Positions 1 to 6,773 of a DNA stretch of 10,917 nt are shown here, piece by piece. This stretch comes from Solobacterium sp. (GTDB taxonomy: Bacteria > Bacillota_I > Bacilli_A > Erysipelotrichales > Erysipelotrichaceae). The notes beneath the pieces were generated by a model, which did not search any database, was not told the DNA's origin, and saw only the letters and a list, made by a program, of their open reading frames with translations. How positions within the stretch are numbered: the stretch's first letter is position 1; each line of letters begins with the position of its first letter. The stretch is taken from contig JAEEYJ010000138.1 of the NCBI GenBank assembly GCA_016291725.1, forward strand, positions 1-10,917, in the 5' to 3' direction. A program made the position numbers and the translations under genes.

Positions 1-1190
1 AGGATGGTCTGCGCTTTGATGCCGGCACCGAGAGCCTGCTCCGTAAGGGACAGTACCTGTTTGCGCCTGCCCTTGACCAGAGCGTCGCTGATTGCGCTCA
101 GCAGTTCCGTGTTCTGCTGTTCTGCACCGGCGTTTCCGGTCTTTCCGGCCGTCCGGGCACTCCGATTCCTGTGGGGAACGGATGCGGTGAAGAATTTCGG
201 CATGTGCAGTACAGCATTGTACAGATCAATCTCTTCATTGATGATCGGATCTACATGCGGACACACCGTACCGGCCAGTCCGTAGGTGATGCAGGGGATG
301 TAGTGCCCGCCGGGGCAGTTCTCTGCAAGCACCTGTCTGACATAGGTGCGGATTTCTTCTTCGGAAGCGTCCGGACGGTCGATGGCTGCACCGATGCCGC
401 CCATCAGGACCATTCTGCCCTGCAGTTTCTCCTGCAGCGAAGGAATATCATTCTCCGGAAGAGCACCCTGCCATACCTGGATCCCGATCTCCGCCATATC
501 TTCAACAATCGGTACGAGATAGGAGTCCGCGTGGTGGACCGTGATGATTCCGCGATCGCGGATATAGCCGTAGAAGCGGCGGTAAGGCTCCTTGAAGAAT
601 TCACGCCACATATCGGGCTTCATGAACAGGGCATCCTTGGTCCCCCAGTCATCGTGGGTAAAGATGACTTCCGGGTGCAGACGGTCTATCAGCAGACGGA
701 CATAGTTCATCCGGTATTCCGTGATGAAGTCGATCAGTTCATGCAGTTCGTCCGGATACTCATACAGTGCTGTAAGTGTATCTTCAAAGCCCATCAGGAA
801 GTGCAGCTGCTCAAAGATTCCGGTTGCCATGAAGCCGGCAATCAGCTTTTCACCGCCGGCCTTTTCCTTTGCGCCTTCAATGCAGGCTTCCCATCCATCC
901 TGGCAGTTCGCCTCAATATCCGGCGCATGTACATAGTCCCGCCAGTGTTCAATGTCCTTGCATACTTTCAGCTCTTCGGTTGTGACCGGCATCGGTCCCG
1001 GTGCATCGGCGGGGAAATTGATGGTTGTGCCCCAGCGGTCCTTGGATACCGATCCCCTGACTCTGCTTCCGCGCAGATAGCCGTTGATAGGATCCGTCAG
1101 GACCATATGAAGGGCTTCGTACTGTTTCAGCTGACGCTCGGGCTGTCCGCCCGGTTTCAGCAGTTCGAGAAAGATCTCTTTCGGTGTCAT
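1..1190 (-). CDS. URO-D-fold corrinoid methyltransferase fused to a corrinoid-protein cap domain (partial)
   Basis: Minus-strand ORF open from ATG at 1190 to the window edge, about 397 residues visible with no stop. Residues 1-335 look like the uroporphyrinogen-decarboxylase-fold methyltransferases (MtaA/MtbA/CmuA relatives): HDDWGT (179-184), FMKPDMWREF (189-198), VWQG (239-242), MGGI (263-266) and IPCITYG (298-304). A low-complexity linker (about 338-358) follows. Residues 360-397 then read like the helical B12-binding_2 cap that starts corrinoid proteins such as MtaC (TELLSAISDALVKG, then EQALGAGI). This order, methyltransferase then corrinoid module, is that of chloromethane methyltransferase CmuA. 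The expected role is methyl transfer between a small substrate and a cob(I)amide in the cytoplasm; the substrate is unknown. The MtaA-type zinc motif HxCG is replaced by HHAD (219-222), so chemistry may differ. It overlaps the upstream DUF2284 gene by 4 bp, so translation is probably coupled. The cobalamin-binding domain itself lies outside the window. Confidence 0.85.
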   Translation of the reverse strand, partial: MTPKEIFLELLKPGGQPERQLKQYEALHMVLTDPINGYLRGSRVRGSVSKDRWGTTINFPADAPGPMPVTTEELKVCKDIEHWRDYVHAPDIEANCQDGWEACIEGAKEKAGGEKLIAGFMATGIFEQLHFLMGFEDTLTALYEYPDELHELIDFITEYRMNYVRLLIDRLHPEVIFTHDDWGTKDALFMKPDMWREFFKEPYRRFYGYIRDRGIITVHHADSYLVPIVEDMAEIGIQVWQGALPENDIPSLQEKLQGRMVLMGGIGAAIDRPDASEEEIRTYVRQVLAENCPGGHYIPCITYGLAGTVCPHVDPIINEEIDLYNAVLHMPKFFTASVPHRNRSARTAGKTGNAGAEQQNTELLSAISDALVKGRRKQVLSLTEQALGAGIKAQTI

Positions 1191-1732
1191 ACACTGTTAC
1201 CTCGCTTCATCAGTATACAGGAGTCAAATGTCAGGCTCTTCGGCCCGTAATAGTACTTCAGGCCGGATGCTTCGCATACGTCCTTGACCAGAAGACCGTA
1301 GGCTTCCATGGAGGAGTACCGTTTATCCGGAAAGCGGCAGGGGTGATCCGGACAGGTGCACTTTCTGCACAGTGTGCAGGCACCGGCTGTCAGCGGCAGG
1401 CAATTGCCGTGCAGCAGACGGATCTGCCTGGCCAGGGTCAGGAACATGGCCTTGTGCTTCTTTTCGGTTTCCCGGACAGTCTCATAGTCGAATTCATCCT
1501 TCATGGACGCTGTTGTCTGCACCAGAATGCCGCAGTCGTACTGCTTGATGCGCTCAGCACACTGCTGTGTCGTCCCGCACCAGGGCGGGCAGCTCCAGTT
1601 GTTCCCGTACATCCGGCATTTTCCGCTGATGCACATATCCCGGATATCCTCCCGGACGATCAAAGCGTCCATGTTCAGTTCCGAGAAATGAGAAAAACCG
1701 ATTTCACGGGCAAGCTGAAGGATATTGTCCAT
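1187..1732 (-). CDS. DUF2284 cysteine-rich metal-binding protein
   Basis: 181 residues with 12 cysteines. The N-terminal half has C34, C39 and the block YGNNWSCPPWC (42-52). The C-terminal half has a ferredoxin-like cluster of C119, C122, C125, C127 and C132, followed by the PCR-P pattern. This matches the DUF2284 'predicted metal-binding' family, whose function is not established; an iron-sulfur cluster is likely. The start is ATG at 1732-1730 with GGGAGG at 1745-1740 (minus sense), 7 nt away. Its stop overlaps the start of the corrinoid methyltransferase gene (ATGA), so the two are co-translated. It is also divergent from a corrinoid activation protein. Possible roles are electron delivery to, or maturation of, a corrinoid protein; this is inference from context only. 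Confidence 0.8.
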   Translation of the reverse strand: MDNILQLAREIGFSHFSELNMDALIVREDIRDMCISGKCRMYGNNWSCPPWCGTTQQCAERIKQYDCGILVQTTASMKDEFDYETVRETEKKHKAMFLTLARQIRLLHGNCLPLTAGACTLCRKCTCPDHPCRFPDKRYSSMEAYGLLVKDVCEASGLKYYYGPKSLTFDSCILMKRGNSV

Positions 1733-1733
1733 A

Positions 1734-1745
1734 GAGGTACCTCCC
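1734..1745 (-). promoter_or_regulatory. Ribosome binding site of DUF2284 gene inside a 10-bp palindrome
   Basis: GGGAGG (minus sense, 1745-1740) lies 7 nt before the ATG at 1732. It overlaps the perfect palindrome GAGGTACCTC at 1734-1743. The site fixes the start codon. The palindrome could be chance, an operator half, or a small RNA element that limits access to the site. Confidence 0.6.
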
Positions 1746-1815
1746 GGGGTCAGGGTTTTTTCCCTTCACTATTTGAAGTATAATTCTATTCAAGATAAAA
1801 ATATACGTAATAACG
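1746..1815. promoter_or_regulatory. Divergent promoter/operator region between the two corrinoid operons
   Basis: This AT-rich stretch separates divergently transcribed genes. On the plus strand TATAAT lies at 1779-1784 without a convincing -35. An alternative is TTGAAG (1773-1778) with an AT-rich -10-like stretch near 1796-1801. On the minus strand TATACT overlaps the same block. TTGAA (1773-1777) and TTCAA (1789-1793) form an inverted repeat spanning 21 bp over both candidate -10 sites, the place expected for a shared operator. No Shine-Dalgarno sequence is visible before the plus-strand ATG at 1816. Promoter boxes are read by eye and uncertain. Confidence 0.45.
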
Positions 1816-3303
1816 ATGAAAGAACTGTGTGCAGTCATAGATGGTGCAGAAAAAAAACTGAAAGCCGGGAAAGATGAAACCCTGCTGGATGTTTTCCGCC
1901 GGTACGGGATTCCGGTATCGGCACCGTGCGGAGGAAAGGGCACCTGCCGCAAGTGTACGGTCATAGCCGATGGCAAAGAAGTGCTTGCCTGCCGTACACC
2001 GGCAGATGAGGTCAGTACGGTTTCTCTGCGGACGGAAGAAAACAGCCGGCTGCTGTCACAGACGGTTCCGGCACGGGATCATACAGCCAGGAAAGGGACA
2101 GGAGCCGCAGTGGATCTCGGTACGACTTCCATCGCCGTAAAGGTCTACGATCTGGAGAGCGGCAGGGAGCTGGGAAGTGATGCACGCTGGAATGTACAGC
2201 GTGCCTACGGAGCGGATGTCATCAGCCGGATCCAGTATACGCTGGACCATGCAGATGGTCTGCAGCACCTGCAGTCCATCCTTCATGATCAGATCATGGA
2301 CATGGTCGGTACTGTTTCTCCGGAAGTCCGGGAGATGGTCATTGCGGGCAATACCGTTATGGAGCACATCGCTGCGGGAATCTCTCCCGAACCGATCGCT
2401 TCTGCACCATTTATACCTGAAACGCGCTTCCTGGAAGACAGAAACGATACGGTCGGGGGAATCCCGGCATATTACGTACCCTGTGTAGCCGGGTATGTCG
2501 GCGGGGATATCGTCGCTGGTCTGCTGAGCATCGGGGAAGCTGCTGGCAATGCCCTGTTCCTGGATATCGGCACCAATGGTGAAATGGTCCTGATCCACGA
2601 TGGAGGAATGCTTGCCTGCGCTGTTGCCTGCGGTCCGGCGTTTGAAGGCGGCAATATCAGCTGCGGCATGCCGGGCACGGCAGGCGCTGTACAGAAAGCT
2701 GTCATGAAGGATACACTGGAACTGGATGTCATCGGCCGTACTGCAGTGAAGGGCATCTGCGGCAGCGGGCTCATCGATCTCATTGCGGTACTGGTGGAGC
2801 AGGGTGTCATTGATTCCTTCGGCAGGCTGCTGCCTCCCGAGGAAGCACCCTCCGGCTGGCAGGCGTATCTGGAAGAGGATGAAAACGGCAACGGCCGTTT
2901 CCGGATCGACGGGAACGTGTGGCTTACAGCCGGGGATGTACGGCAGGTACAGCTGGCCAAGGCAGCTGTTGCGGCCGGAATCGAGATCCTGCTGGATACA
3001 GCCGGGCTGAAGCCGGAAGAGATCGGTACGGTCATTCTTGCCGGTGGATTCGGCTGTTCCCTGGATCCGGCGAGTGCGGAAGCGATCGGCATGTTCCCGG
3101 AAGGATTTGCCGCAAGGACAAGGACGGTCGGCGATGCCTCCCTCAGCGGTGCCGCAATGACGCTGCTGAAGGAAGACAGCCGGCAGAAACTGCATGAAAT
3201 CGTTGATCAATGCCATTATCTGGAACTGTCGGGACACCCGGCATTCAACCGGATCTATACAGAACATATGCTGTTCGGTGAGGAGGAAGAACTATGGAAC
3301 TGA
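1816..3303 (+). CDS. Compact RACo/RamA-type corrinoid reductive activation protein ([2Fe-2S] + ASKHA)
   Basis: 495 residues. An N-terminal plant-type [2Fe-2S] ferredoxin domain has C38-x5-C44-x2-C47-x11-C59. An ASKHA ATPase domain begins at about residue 97: DLGTTS (100-105), AGNTVMEHIAAG (177-188), LDIGTNGE (249-256), GPAFEG (273-278), GICGSGLID (313-321) and LAGGFG (408-413). This is the RACo family, which uses ATP hydrolysis to drive reduction of inactive Co(II) corrinoid to Co(I). Characterised RACo is about 630 residues, with a linker and middle domain between the ferredoxin and ASKHA parts. Here the two lie only about 35-40 residues apart, so the middle domain appears absent. No ribosome binding site is visible before the ATG, but the ferredoxin beta strand starts directly after it, which supports this start. 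It overlaps the homocysteine methyltransferase gene by 10 bp. The likely client is the fused corrinoid protein transcribed in the opposite direction. Confidence 0.9.
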   Translation: MKELCAVIDGAEKKLKAGKDETLLDVFRRYGIPVSAPCGGKGTCRKCTVIADGKEVLACRTPADEVSTVSLRTEENSRLLSQTVPARDHTARKGTGAAVDLGTTSIAVKVYDLESGRELGSDARWNVQRAYGADVISRIQYTLDHADGLQHLQSILHDQIMDMVGTVSPEVREMVIAGNTVMEHIAAGISPEPIASAPFIPETRFLEDRNDTVGGIPAYYVPCVAGYVGGDIVAGLLSIGEAAGNALFLDIGTNGEMVLIHDGGMLACAVACGPAFEGGNISCGMPGTAGAVQKAVMKDTLELDVIGRTAVKGICGSGLIDLIAVLVEQGVIDSFGRLLPPEEAPSGWQAYLEEDENGNGRFRIDGNVWLTAGDVRQVQLAKAAVAAGIEILLDTAGLKPEEIGTVILAGGFGCSLDPASAEAIGMFPEGFAARTRTVGDASLSGAAMTLLKEDSRQKLHEIVDQCHYLELSGHPAFNRIYTEHMLFGEEEELWN

Positions 3304-4511
3304 AACTGCCGCTGCTGCTGGACGCCGCAACCGGAACGGAACTGCAGAAACACGGAATGCCTGCAGGGGTCTGCTCCGAACAATGGACACTGGAACACCC
3401 GGAAGCCATCGTAGAGATCCAGAAGGGATACATCGAGGCAGGCAGCCGTGCGGTCTATACACCGACCTTCGGTGCCAACCGGGTGAAGCTGGAAGCCAAC
3501 CATATCTTCAATAAAACAACGGAATACAACAAAAAGCTCGCGGCACTGGCCAGAGAAGCTGCCGGTGACAAGGCACTGGTTGCCGGAGATATCGCTCCGA
3601 CAGGACAGTTTCTCTACCCGCTGGGGAATACCACGTTTGAGGAGTTCGTTGAGATCTACACTGAGCAGGCGGCTGCGCTGGAAGAAGCCGGTGTGGACTT
3701 CTTTGTCATTGAAACGATGATGACGGTGGCGGAAGCACGGGCAGCGCTGCTGGCGGTGCGCTCCGTCAGTAAAAAACCGGTATTCGTCTCGTTCACCTGC
3801 GATGAAAACGGAAGAACACTGACCGGCTGCGATGTGACGGCTGTGCTGGAGATCATGCAGGGAATGGGTGCCGATGCGTTCGGATTGAACTGCTCCGTCG
3901 GACCGGATAAAATGGTCACACAGCTGAAGCGGCTGGGGAAAACCGCGAGAGTACCGCTGATTGCCAAGGCCAATGCCGGTATGCCGCAGCTCATCAACGG
4001 GAAGACGGTCTATGACTGTCCGCCGGAAGAATACACAGCCTACGTAGAAGAAATGGCAGAAGCGGGTGTCATGATCTTCGGCGGCTGCTGCGGCACAGAC
4101 GCGTCGCATATCGCTGCGCTGAACGAGAAACTGGCTCATGCTGTGCTGAAGAAGCCGGATCCGGACTATACAGACAGGCTGCCTGCTGCAACGGAGAAGG
4201 AAGTATTCTATCTGGATCCTTCCGCACGCTGGCTGAGTGTTCTGCCGTGTACACCGGAGCTGGAGGACACACTGGAGGATGCACTGGCGGATGAGGGTGA
4301 ACTGGTCGCCATTGCCATCGGCAGTGAAGAGGAGCTGGATACGTTCGCTGACTACCAGTACATGATCACCAAGCCGCTGTGCCTGGTTTGCGAAGACGCA
4401 GATGTCCTGGAAAAGGCACTGCGCCTGTACCAGGGAAGAGCGCTGTACGAAGGGAATCTGCCGGAAGAAGCACTGAAACCCCTGAGTGAAAAGTACGGTC
4501 TGATCTACTGA
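3294..4511 (+). CDS. Homocysteine S-methyltransferase (MetH N-terminal-type) with a degenerate C-terminal extension
   Basis: 405 residues. Residues 1-285 form a homocysteine methyltransferase TIM barrel: LLLDAATGTEL (7-17), YTPTFGANR (55-63), GDIAPTG (98-104), IETMM (139-143), GLNCS (197-201) and GGCCGT (263-268). The Zn ligands are C200, C265 and C266, all present. It should transfer a methyl group, probably from a methyl-corrinoid protein, to homocysteine to give methionine. Residues 290-405 are an extra segment. Its end (ITKPLCLVCEDADVLEKAL, then GRAL) vaguely resembles the later part of the MetH pterin-binding barrel, but it is far too short to be a full domain. No B12-binding or activation domain is present, so it needs partners in trans. 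AGGAGG at 3281-3286 sets the ATG, within the end of the RACo-like gene. The operon ends in a terminator just after the stop. Confidence 0.88.
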   Translation: MELKLPLLLDAATGTELQKHGMPAGVCSEQWTLEHPEAIVEIQKGYIEAGSRAVYTPTFGANRVKLEANHIFNKTTEYNKKLAALAREAAGDKALVAGDIAPTGQFLYPLGNTTFEEFVEIYTEQAAALEEAGVDFFVIETMMTVAEARAALLAVRSVSKKPVFVSFTCDENGRTLTGCDVTAVLEIMQGMGADAFGLNCSVGPDKMVTQLKRLGKTARVPLIAKANAGMPQLINGKTVYDCPPEEYTAYVEEMAEAGVMIFGGCCGTDASHIAALNEKLAHAVLKKPDPDYTDRLPAATEKEVFYLDPSARWLSVLPCTPELEDTLEDALADEGELVAIAIGSEEELDTFADYQYMITKPLCLVCEDADVLEKALRLYQGRALYEGNLPEEALKPLSEKYGLIY

Positions 4512-4517
4512 TGCCCG

Positions 4518-4542
4518 GGACGGTGGAAACACCGTCCTTTTT
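4518..4542 (+). terminator. Rho-independent terminator of the RACo/homocysteine methyltransferase operon
   Basis: GGACGGTG (4518-4525), a GAAA tetraloop, CACCGTCC (4530-4537), then five T. It lies 7 bp after the stop codon. Its T-tract abuts the next promoter. Confidence 0.92.
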
Positions 4543-4550
4543 GCTATAAT
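4542..4550 (+). promoter_or_regulatory. Extended -10 promoter of the esterase operon
   Basis: TGCTATAAT at 4542-4550 is a perfect TGn-extended -10 box. The -35 position falls inside the preceding terminator stem and has no TTGACA-like match, which an extended -10 can tolerate. Expected transcription start is near 4557, giving a leader of about 20 nt before the ATG at 4577. Confidence 0.72.
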
Positions 4551-4576
4551 GGAAACAGGAAGAAGAGGTATTGATC

Positions 4577-5374
4577 ATGGCAAAGCTTGTGTGCAATTTT
4601 TATTCGTACGTTCTTAACAGAGCTGTGGATATCACGGTGGTTCTGCCTTCTGTAACCTGCCCGGAATCACTGGGCATGGCGGACTATCCACCCTCCCACG
4701 TGATTCCCGGCAGATTTCCCGTGCTTTATCTGCTGCACGGCTTCGGCAACAACCATGCGCAGTGGACAGGCTATACCAATATCGAGATGTATGCCGAGGA
4801 AAGGCGGATCGCGGTAGTGAATCTGTCGACCGAAAACAAGTCCTATGCCAAAGTGGGCGGGGATGATTTTATGAAGTTCGTATCGGAAGAGCTCCCGGAG
4901 TTCATTCTGAACTACTTCCCTGTTTCGCCGCTTCCGGAAGATACCTATATCGCAGGTCTGTCCATGGGCGGCTACGGTTCCTACCTGCACGCCTTTACCC
5001 ATCCGGAGAAGTACTGTGCAGTCGGTGCGTTCTCGGCGGGGATTGACATCAATCCGCAGGCTCTGGTCTACGGACTGATGAACAATGAACAGAAGATCGA
5101 TCCCGCCTACGATATCCATGCCCTGGCGAAGAAACTGAAGGAAGACGGGAAGACCTTCCCGAAGGTCTACGCATCCTGCGGAGACCAGGACTTCCTGTAC
5201 GCGGCAGACAAAGCGTACGCTGAGGAACTGAAGGAGCTCGGTGCGGATGTCACCTGGACGGAAACGGCAGGCTACGGCCATGAATGGCGTTTCTGGGATG
5301 AACAGGTAGAGAAATTCCTGGACTGGATCCCCCGTACCGATGACTATGCAAAGATGGGGAAGAGATCAGTGTGA
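4577..5374 (+). CDS. Alpha/beta-hydrolase esterase (esterase D / tributyrin esterase type)
   Basis: 265 residues, cytoplasmic, with no signal peptide. The family signature is an N-terminal sheet followed by LYLLHGFGNN (50-59) with the oxyanion-hole HGFG, the nucleophile elbow GLSMGG (127-132) with Ser129, an acid in CGDQD (201-205, Asp203 or more likely Asp205), and a catalytic His235 in GHEW. Length and motifs fit the esterase family that includes S-formylglutathione hydrolase, the tributyrin esterase EstA and CE1 acetylxylan-type esterases. Substrate cannot be told from sequence. The ATG at 4577 is chosen over an in-frame TTG at 4571 because GAAGAGG (4561-4567) is 9 nt from the ATG and only 3 nt from the TTG. 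Its stop overlaps the GTG of the next gene. Confidence 0.87.
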   Translation: MAKLVCNFYSYVLNRAVDITVVLPSVTCPESLGMADYPPSHVIPGRFPVLYLLHGFGNNHAQWTGYTNIEMYAEERRIAVVNLSTENKSYAKVGGDDFMKFVSEELPEFILNYFPVSPLPEDTYIAGLSMGGYGSYLHAFTHPEKYCAVGAFSAGIDINPQALVYGLMNNEQKIDPAYDIHALAKKLKEDGKTFPKVYASCGDQDFLYAADKAYAEELKELGADVTWTETAGYGHEWRFWDEQVEKFLDWIPRTDDYAKMGKRSV

Positions 5375-5946
5375 GATTCCGGATCCTGACAGACAAAGAG
5401 ATTGGCGAAGAGCGTTTCCGTGAATTTGTGGAACTGGATCATACCACCTGGCCGGAAGGGGACCCTGCCTATCTCTCTACGGAATACCTGAAATCCCTGT
5501 ACCCGGATTGCTATGAAGGATTGTTTCTGGCCGTTGATCCGGATACGGACCGGGTTGCCGGATATTTCAACACGGTTTTCACGGATGAAGAGCACTTCCG
5601 GAAGTATATGAACGGATCATTTACGGATCTGGCGCCGGCAGCAAAGGCTAAGGGACAGCCGATGATCCTGTACCTGTATGCAGCAAACCTGTATCCGCAG
5701 TACAGAGGTACACCCTGCATGAAGGAACTGGGGGCTGCGTTCGCAGCGTGGCTGGATGAGCTGGAAGAGGCCGGATACCGGTTTGATGATGTATGGTGCG
5801 AGACAGTGAGCGCAGACGGCGCACGTACAGCGTCGAAGGGATTCGGAATGAAGCCGGTGGATACAGATGAGAACGGATTCGGTCATTGGTACGAGGGTGA
5901 TGCGCTCCGTTCGTACCGCAGAAAGATGAGGGAACAGGCACTATGA
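5371..5946 (+). CDS. GNAT-like N-acetyltransferase family protein
   Basis: 191 residues starting at GTG, overlapping the esterase stop (GTGA). The C-terminal half looks like a GNAT fold. A beta strand ILYLYAANLY (99-108) leads into QYRGTP (110-115), which resembles the acetyl-CoA pyrophosphate-binding turn (Q/RxxGxG/A). The following helix runs to about 134, and a later strand ends in ASKGFGM (154-160), where GNATs often have an aromatic residue in 'GF'. The turn is not a perfect match and the N-terminal half is not recognisable, so the acceptor substrate is unknown. It is the middle gene of a three-gene coupled operon, between an esterase and an iron-sulfur protein. It ends in an ATGA overlap with the next start. 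Confidence 0.6.
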   Translation: MRFRILTDKEIGEERFREFVELDHTTWPEGDPAYLSTEYLKSLYPDCYEGLFLAVDPDTDRVAGYFNTVFTDEEHFRKYMNGSFTDLAPAAKAKGQPMILYLYAANLYPQYRGTPCMKELGAAFAAWLDELEEAGYRFDDVWCETVSADGARTASKGFGMKPVDTDENGFGHWYEGDALRSYRRKMREQAL

Positions 5947-6773
5947 ACAACAGGGATGTCCTTGATTATGTGCAGAAAGCCTACAGAGAACTGACGAACA
6001 ACAGTGTGCATCTCCCGCAGGAGAACGTGGATATTGCCGTTCTGGATGAGCCGTTGATCGGCTTTGCGTCTGCGGATGATCCCATCTATGAGACATGTAA
6101 AAGACCGGAAGTAATCGGCCCGGAGTGGATGGCGCCGCGGGAGTGGATGGAGGACGCACATACAGTCATTACGCTGTTCTATCCGCGCGCAGAAGGGATC
6201 CGGACCCGTCTGGCAGAGGATCCGGGACCGGTAGTGGAGGCAGCGGAGCTTGGTTTTGCCCAGGCGGAAAAATGCGCCGCAAAGATTACGGCATCCCTGG
6301 GCGCCGAACTGGAAAGCCATGGCATCAAGGTCTGCAGTCCGGGACGGGATCCTCGTTCCGACATGAAGACAACCCCGTTCATGAACGGAGAAGAGCAGGA
6401 CCTGCACTTCTGCCCGACCTGGTCCGACAAGCACGCAGCCTATGCCTGCGGTCTCGGTACATTCGGACTGCACCGGCATATCATTACGGAGAAGGGATGC
6501 TGCGGTACGCTCGCTTCCTTTATCACCGATCATGAATTCGATCCCTCGCCCCGTCCCTATACAGGCGTCTATGACAACTGCATCATGTGCGGTGCCTGTG
6601 TCCGGCGCTGCCCGGCCGGAGCGATCACGATGGAGCATTCCCGCAATCTGCTGAAATGCATCCAGTACGGCGATGAACTGGAGAAACTGGGCGGCGGGGA
6701 ATGTGCCCGCTGTATGGCCGGGGTGCCCTGTGAACACAGGAACCCTGCAGCAAAGGAAAAAGCACCGGTCTGA
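5943..6773 (+). CDS. QueG-like (epoxyqueuosine-reductase-related) double [4Fe-4S] protein, short form
   Basis: 276 residues. TWSDKHAAYACGLGTFG (159-175), then IITEKG (180-185), match the segment before the ferredoxin domain in QueG-type proteins (a W-S-x4-A pattern and then GLG). A ferredoxin-type domain follows with C213, C216, C219 and C223-P, then C239, C254, C257 and C263, enough for two [4Fe-4S] clusters. QueG itself is a cobalamin-dependent reductase of about 350-390 residues related to reductive dehalogenases. This protein lacks QueG's C-terminal HEAT-like extension and is clearly not QueG proper. Function is unknown: a reductase or an electron-transfer partner, possibly corrinoid-binding given the neighbourhood. 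ATG overlaps the GNAT stop (ATGA); GAGGGA at 5928-5933 is 9 nt upstream. The stop codon sits in the loop of the terminator. Confidence 0.78.
   Translation: MNNRDVLDYVQKAYRELTNNSVHLPQENVDIAVLDEPLIGFASADDPIYETCKRPEVIGPEWMAPREWMEDAHTVITLFYPRAEGIRTRLAEDPGPVVEAAELGFAQAEKCAAKITASLGAELESHGIKVCSPGRDPRSDMKTTPFMNGEEQDLHFCPTWSDKHAAYACGLGTFGLHRHIITEKGCCGTLASFITDHEFDPSPRPYTGVYDNCIMCGACVRRCPAGAITMEHSRNLLKCIQYGDELEKLGGGECARCMAGVPCEHRNPAAKEKAPV

Noticed and set aside
171..1250. 359-codon plus-strand ORF opposite the corrinoid methyltransferase
   Set aside because: It is antisense to a clear protein family and its translation has no recognisable domain; long open antisense frames follow from the GC-rich codon pattern.
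2056..3267. 403-codon minus-strand ORF opposite the RACo-like gene
   Set aside because: Antisense to a gene with all ferredoxin and ASKHA motifs intact; the translation is rich in His, Arg and Cys, and shows no family.
3255..4532. 425-codon minus-strand ORF opposite the homocysteine methyltransferase
   Set aside because: Antisense to a motif-complete enzyme; it also crosses a rho-independent terminator.
5943..6773. Calling this gene queG
   Set aside because: It is about 100 residues shorter than QueG, lacks the C-terminal extension, and there is no queuosine gene nearby; only the family relationship is supported.
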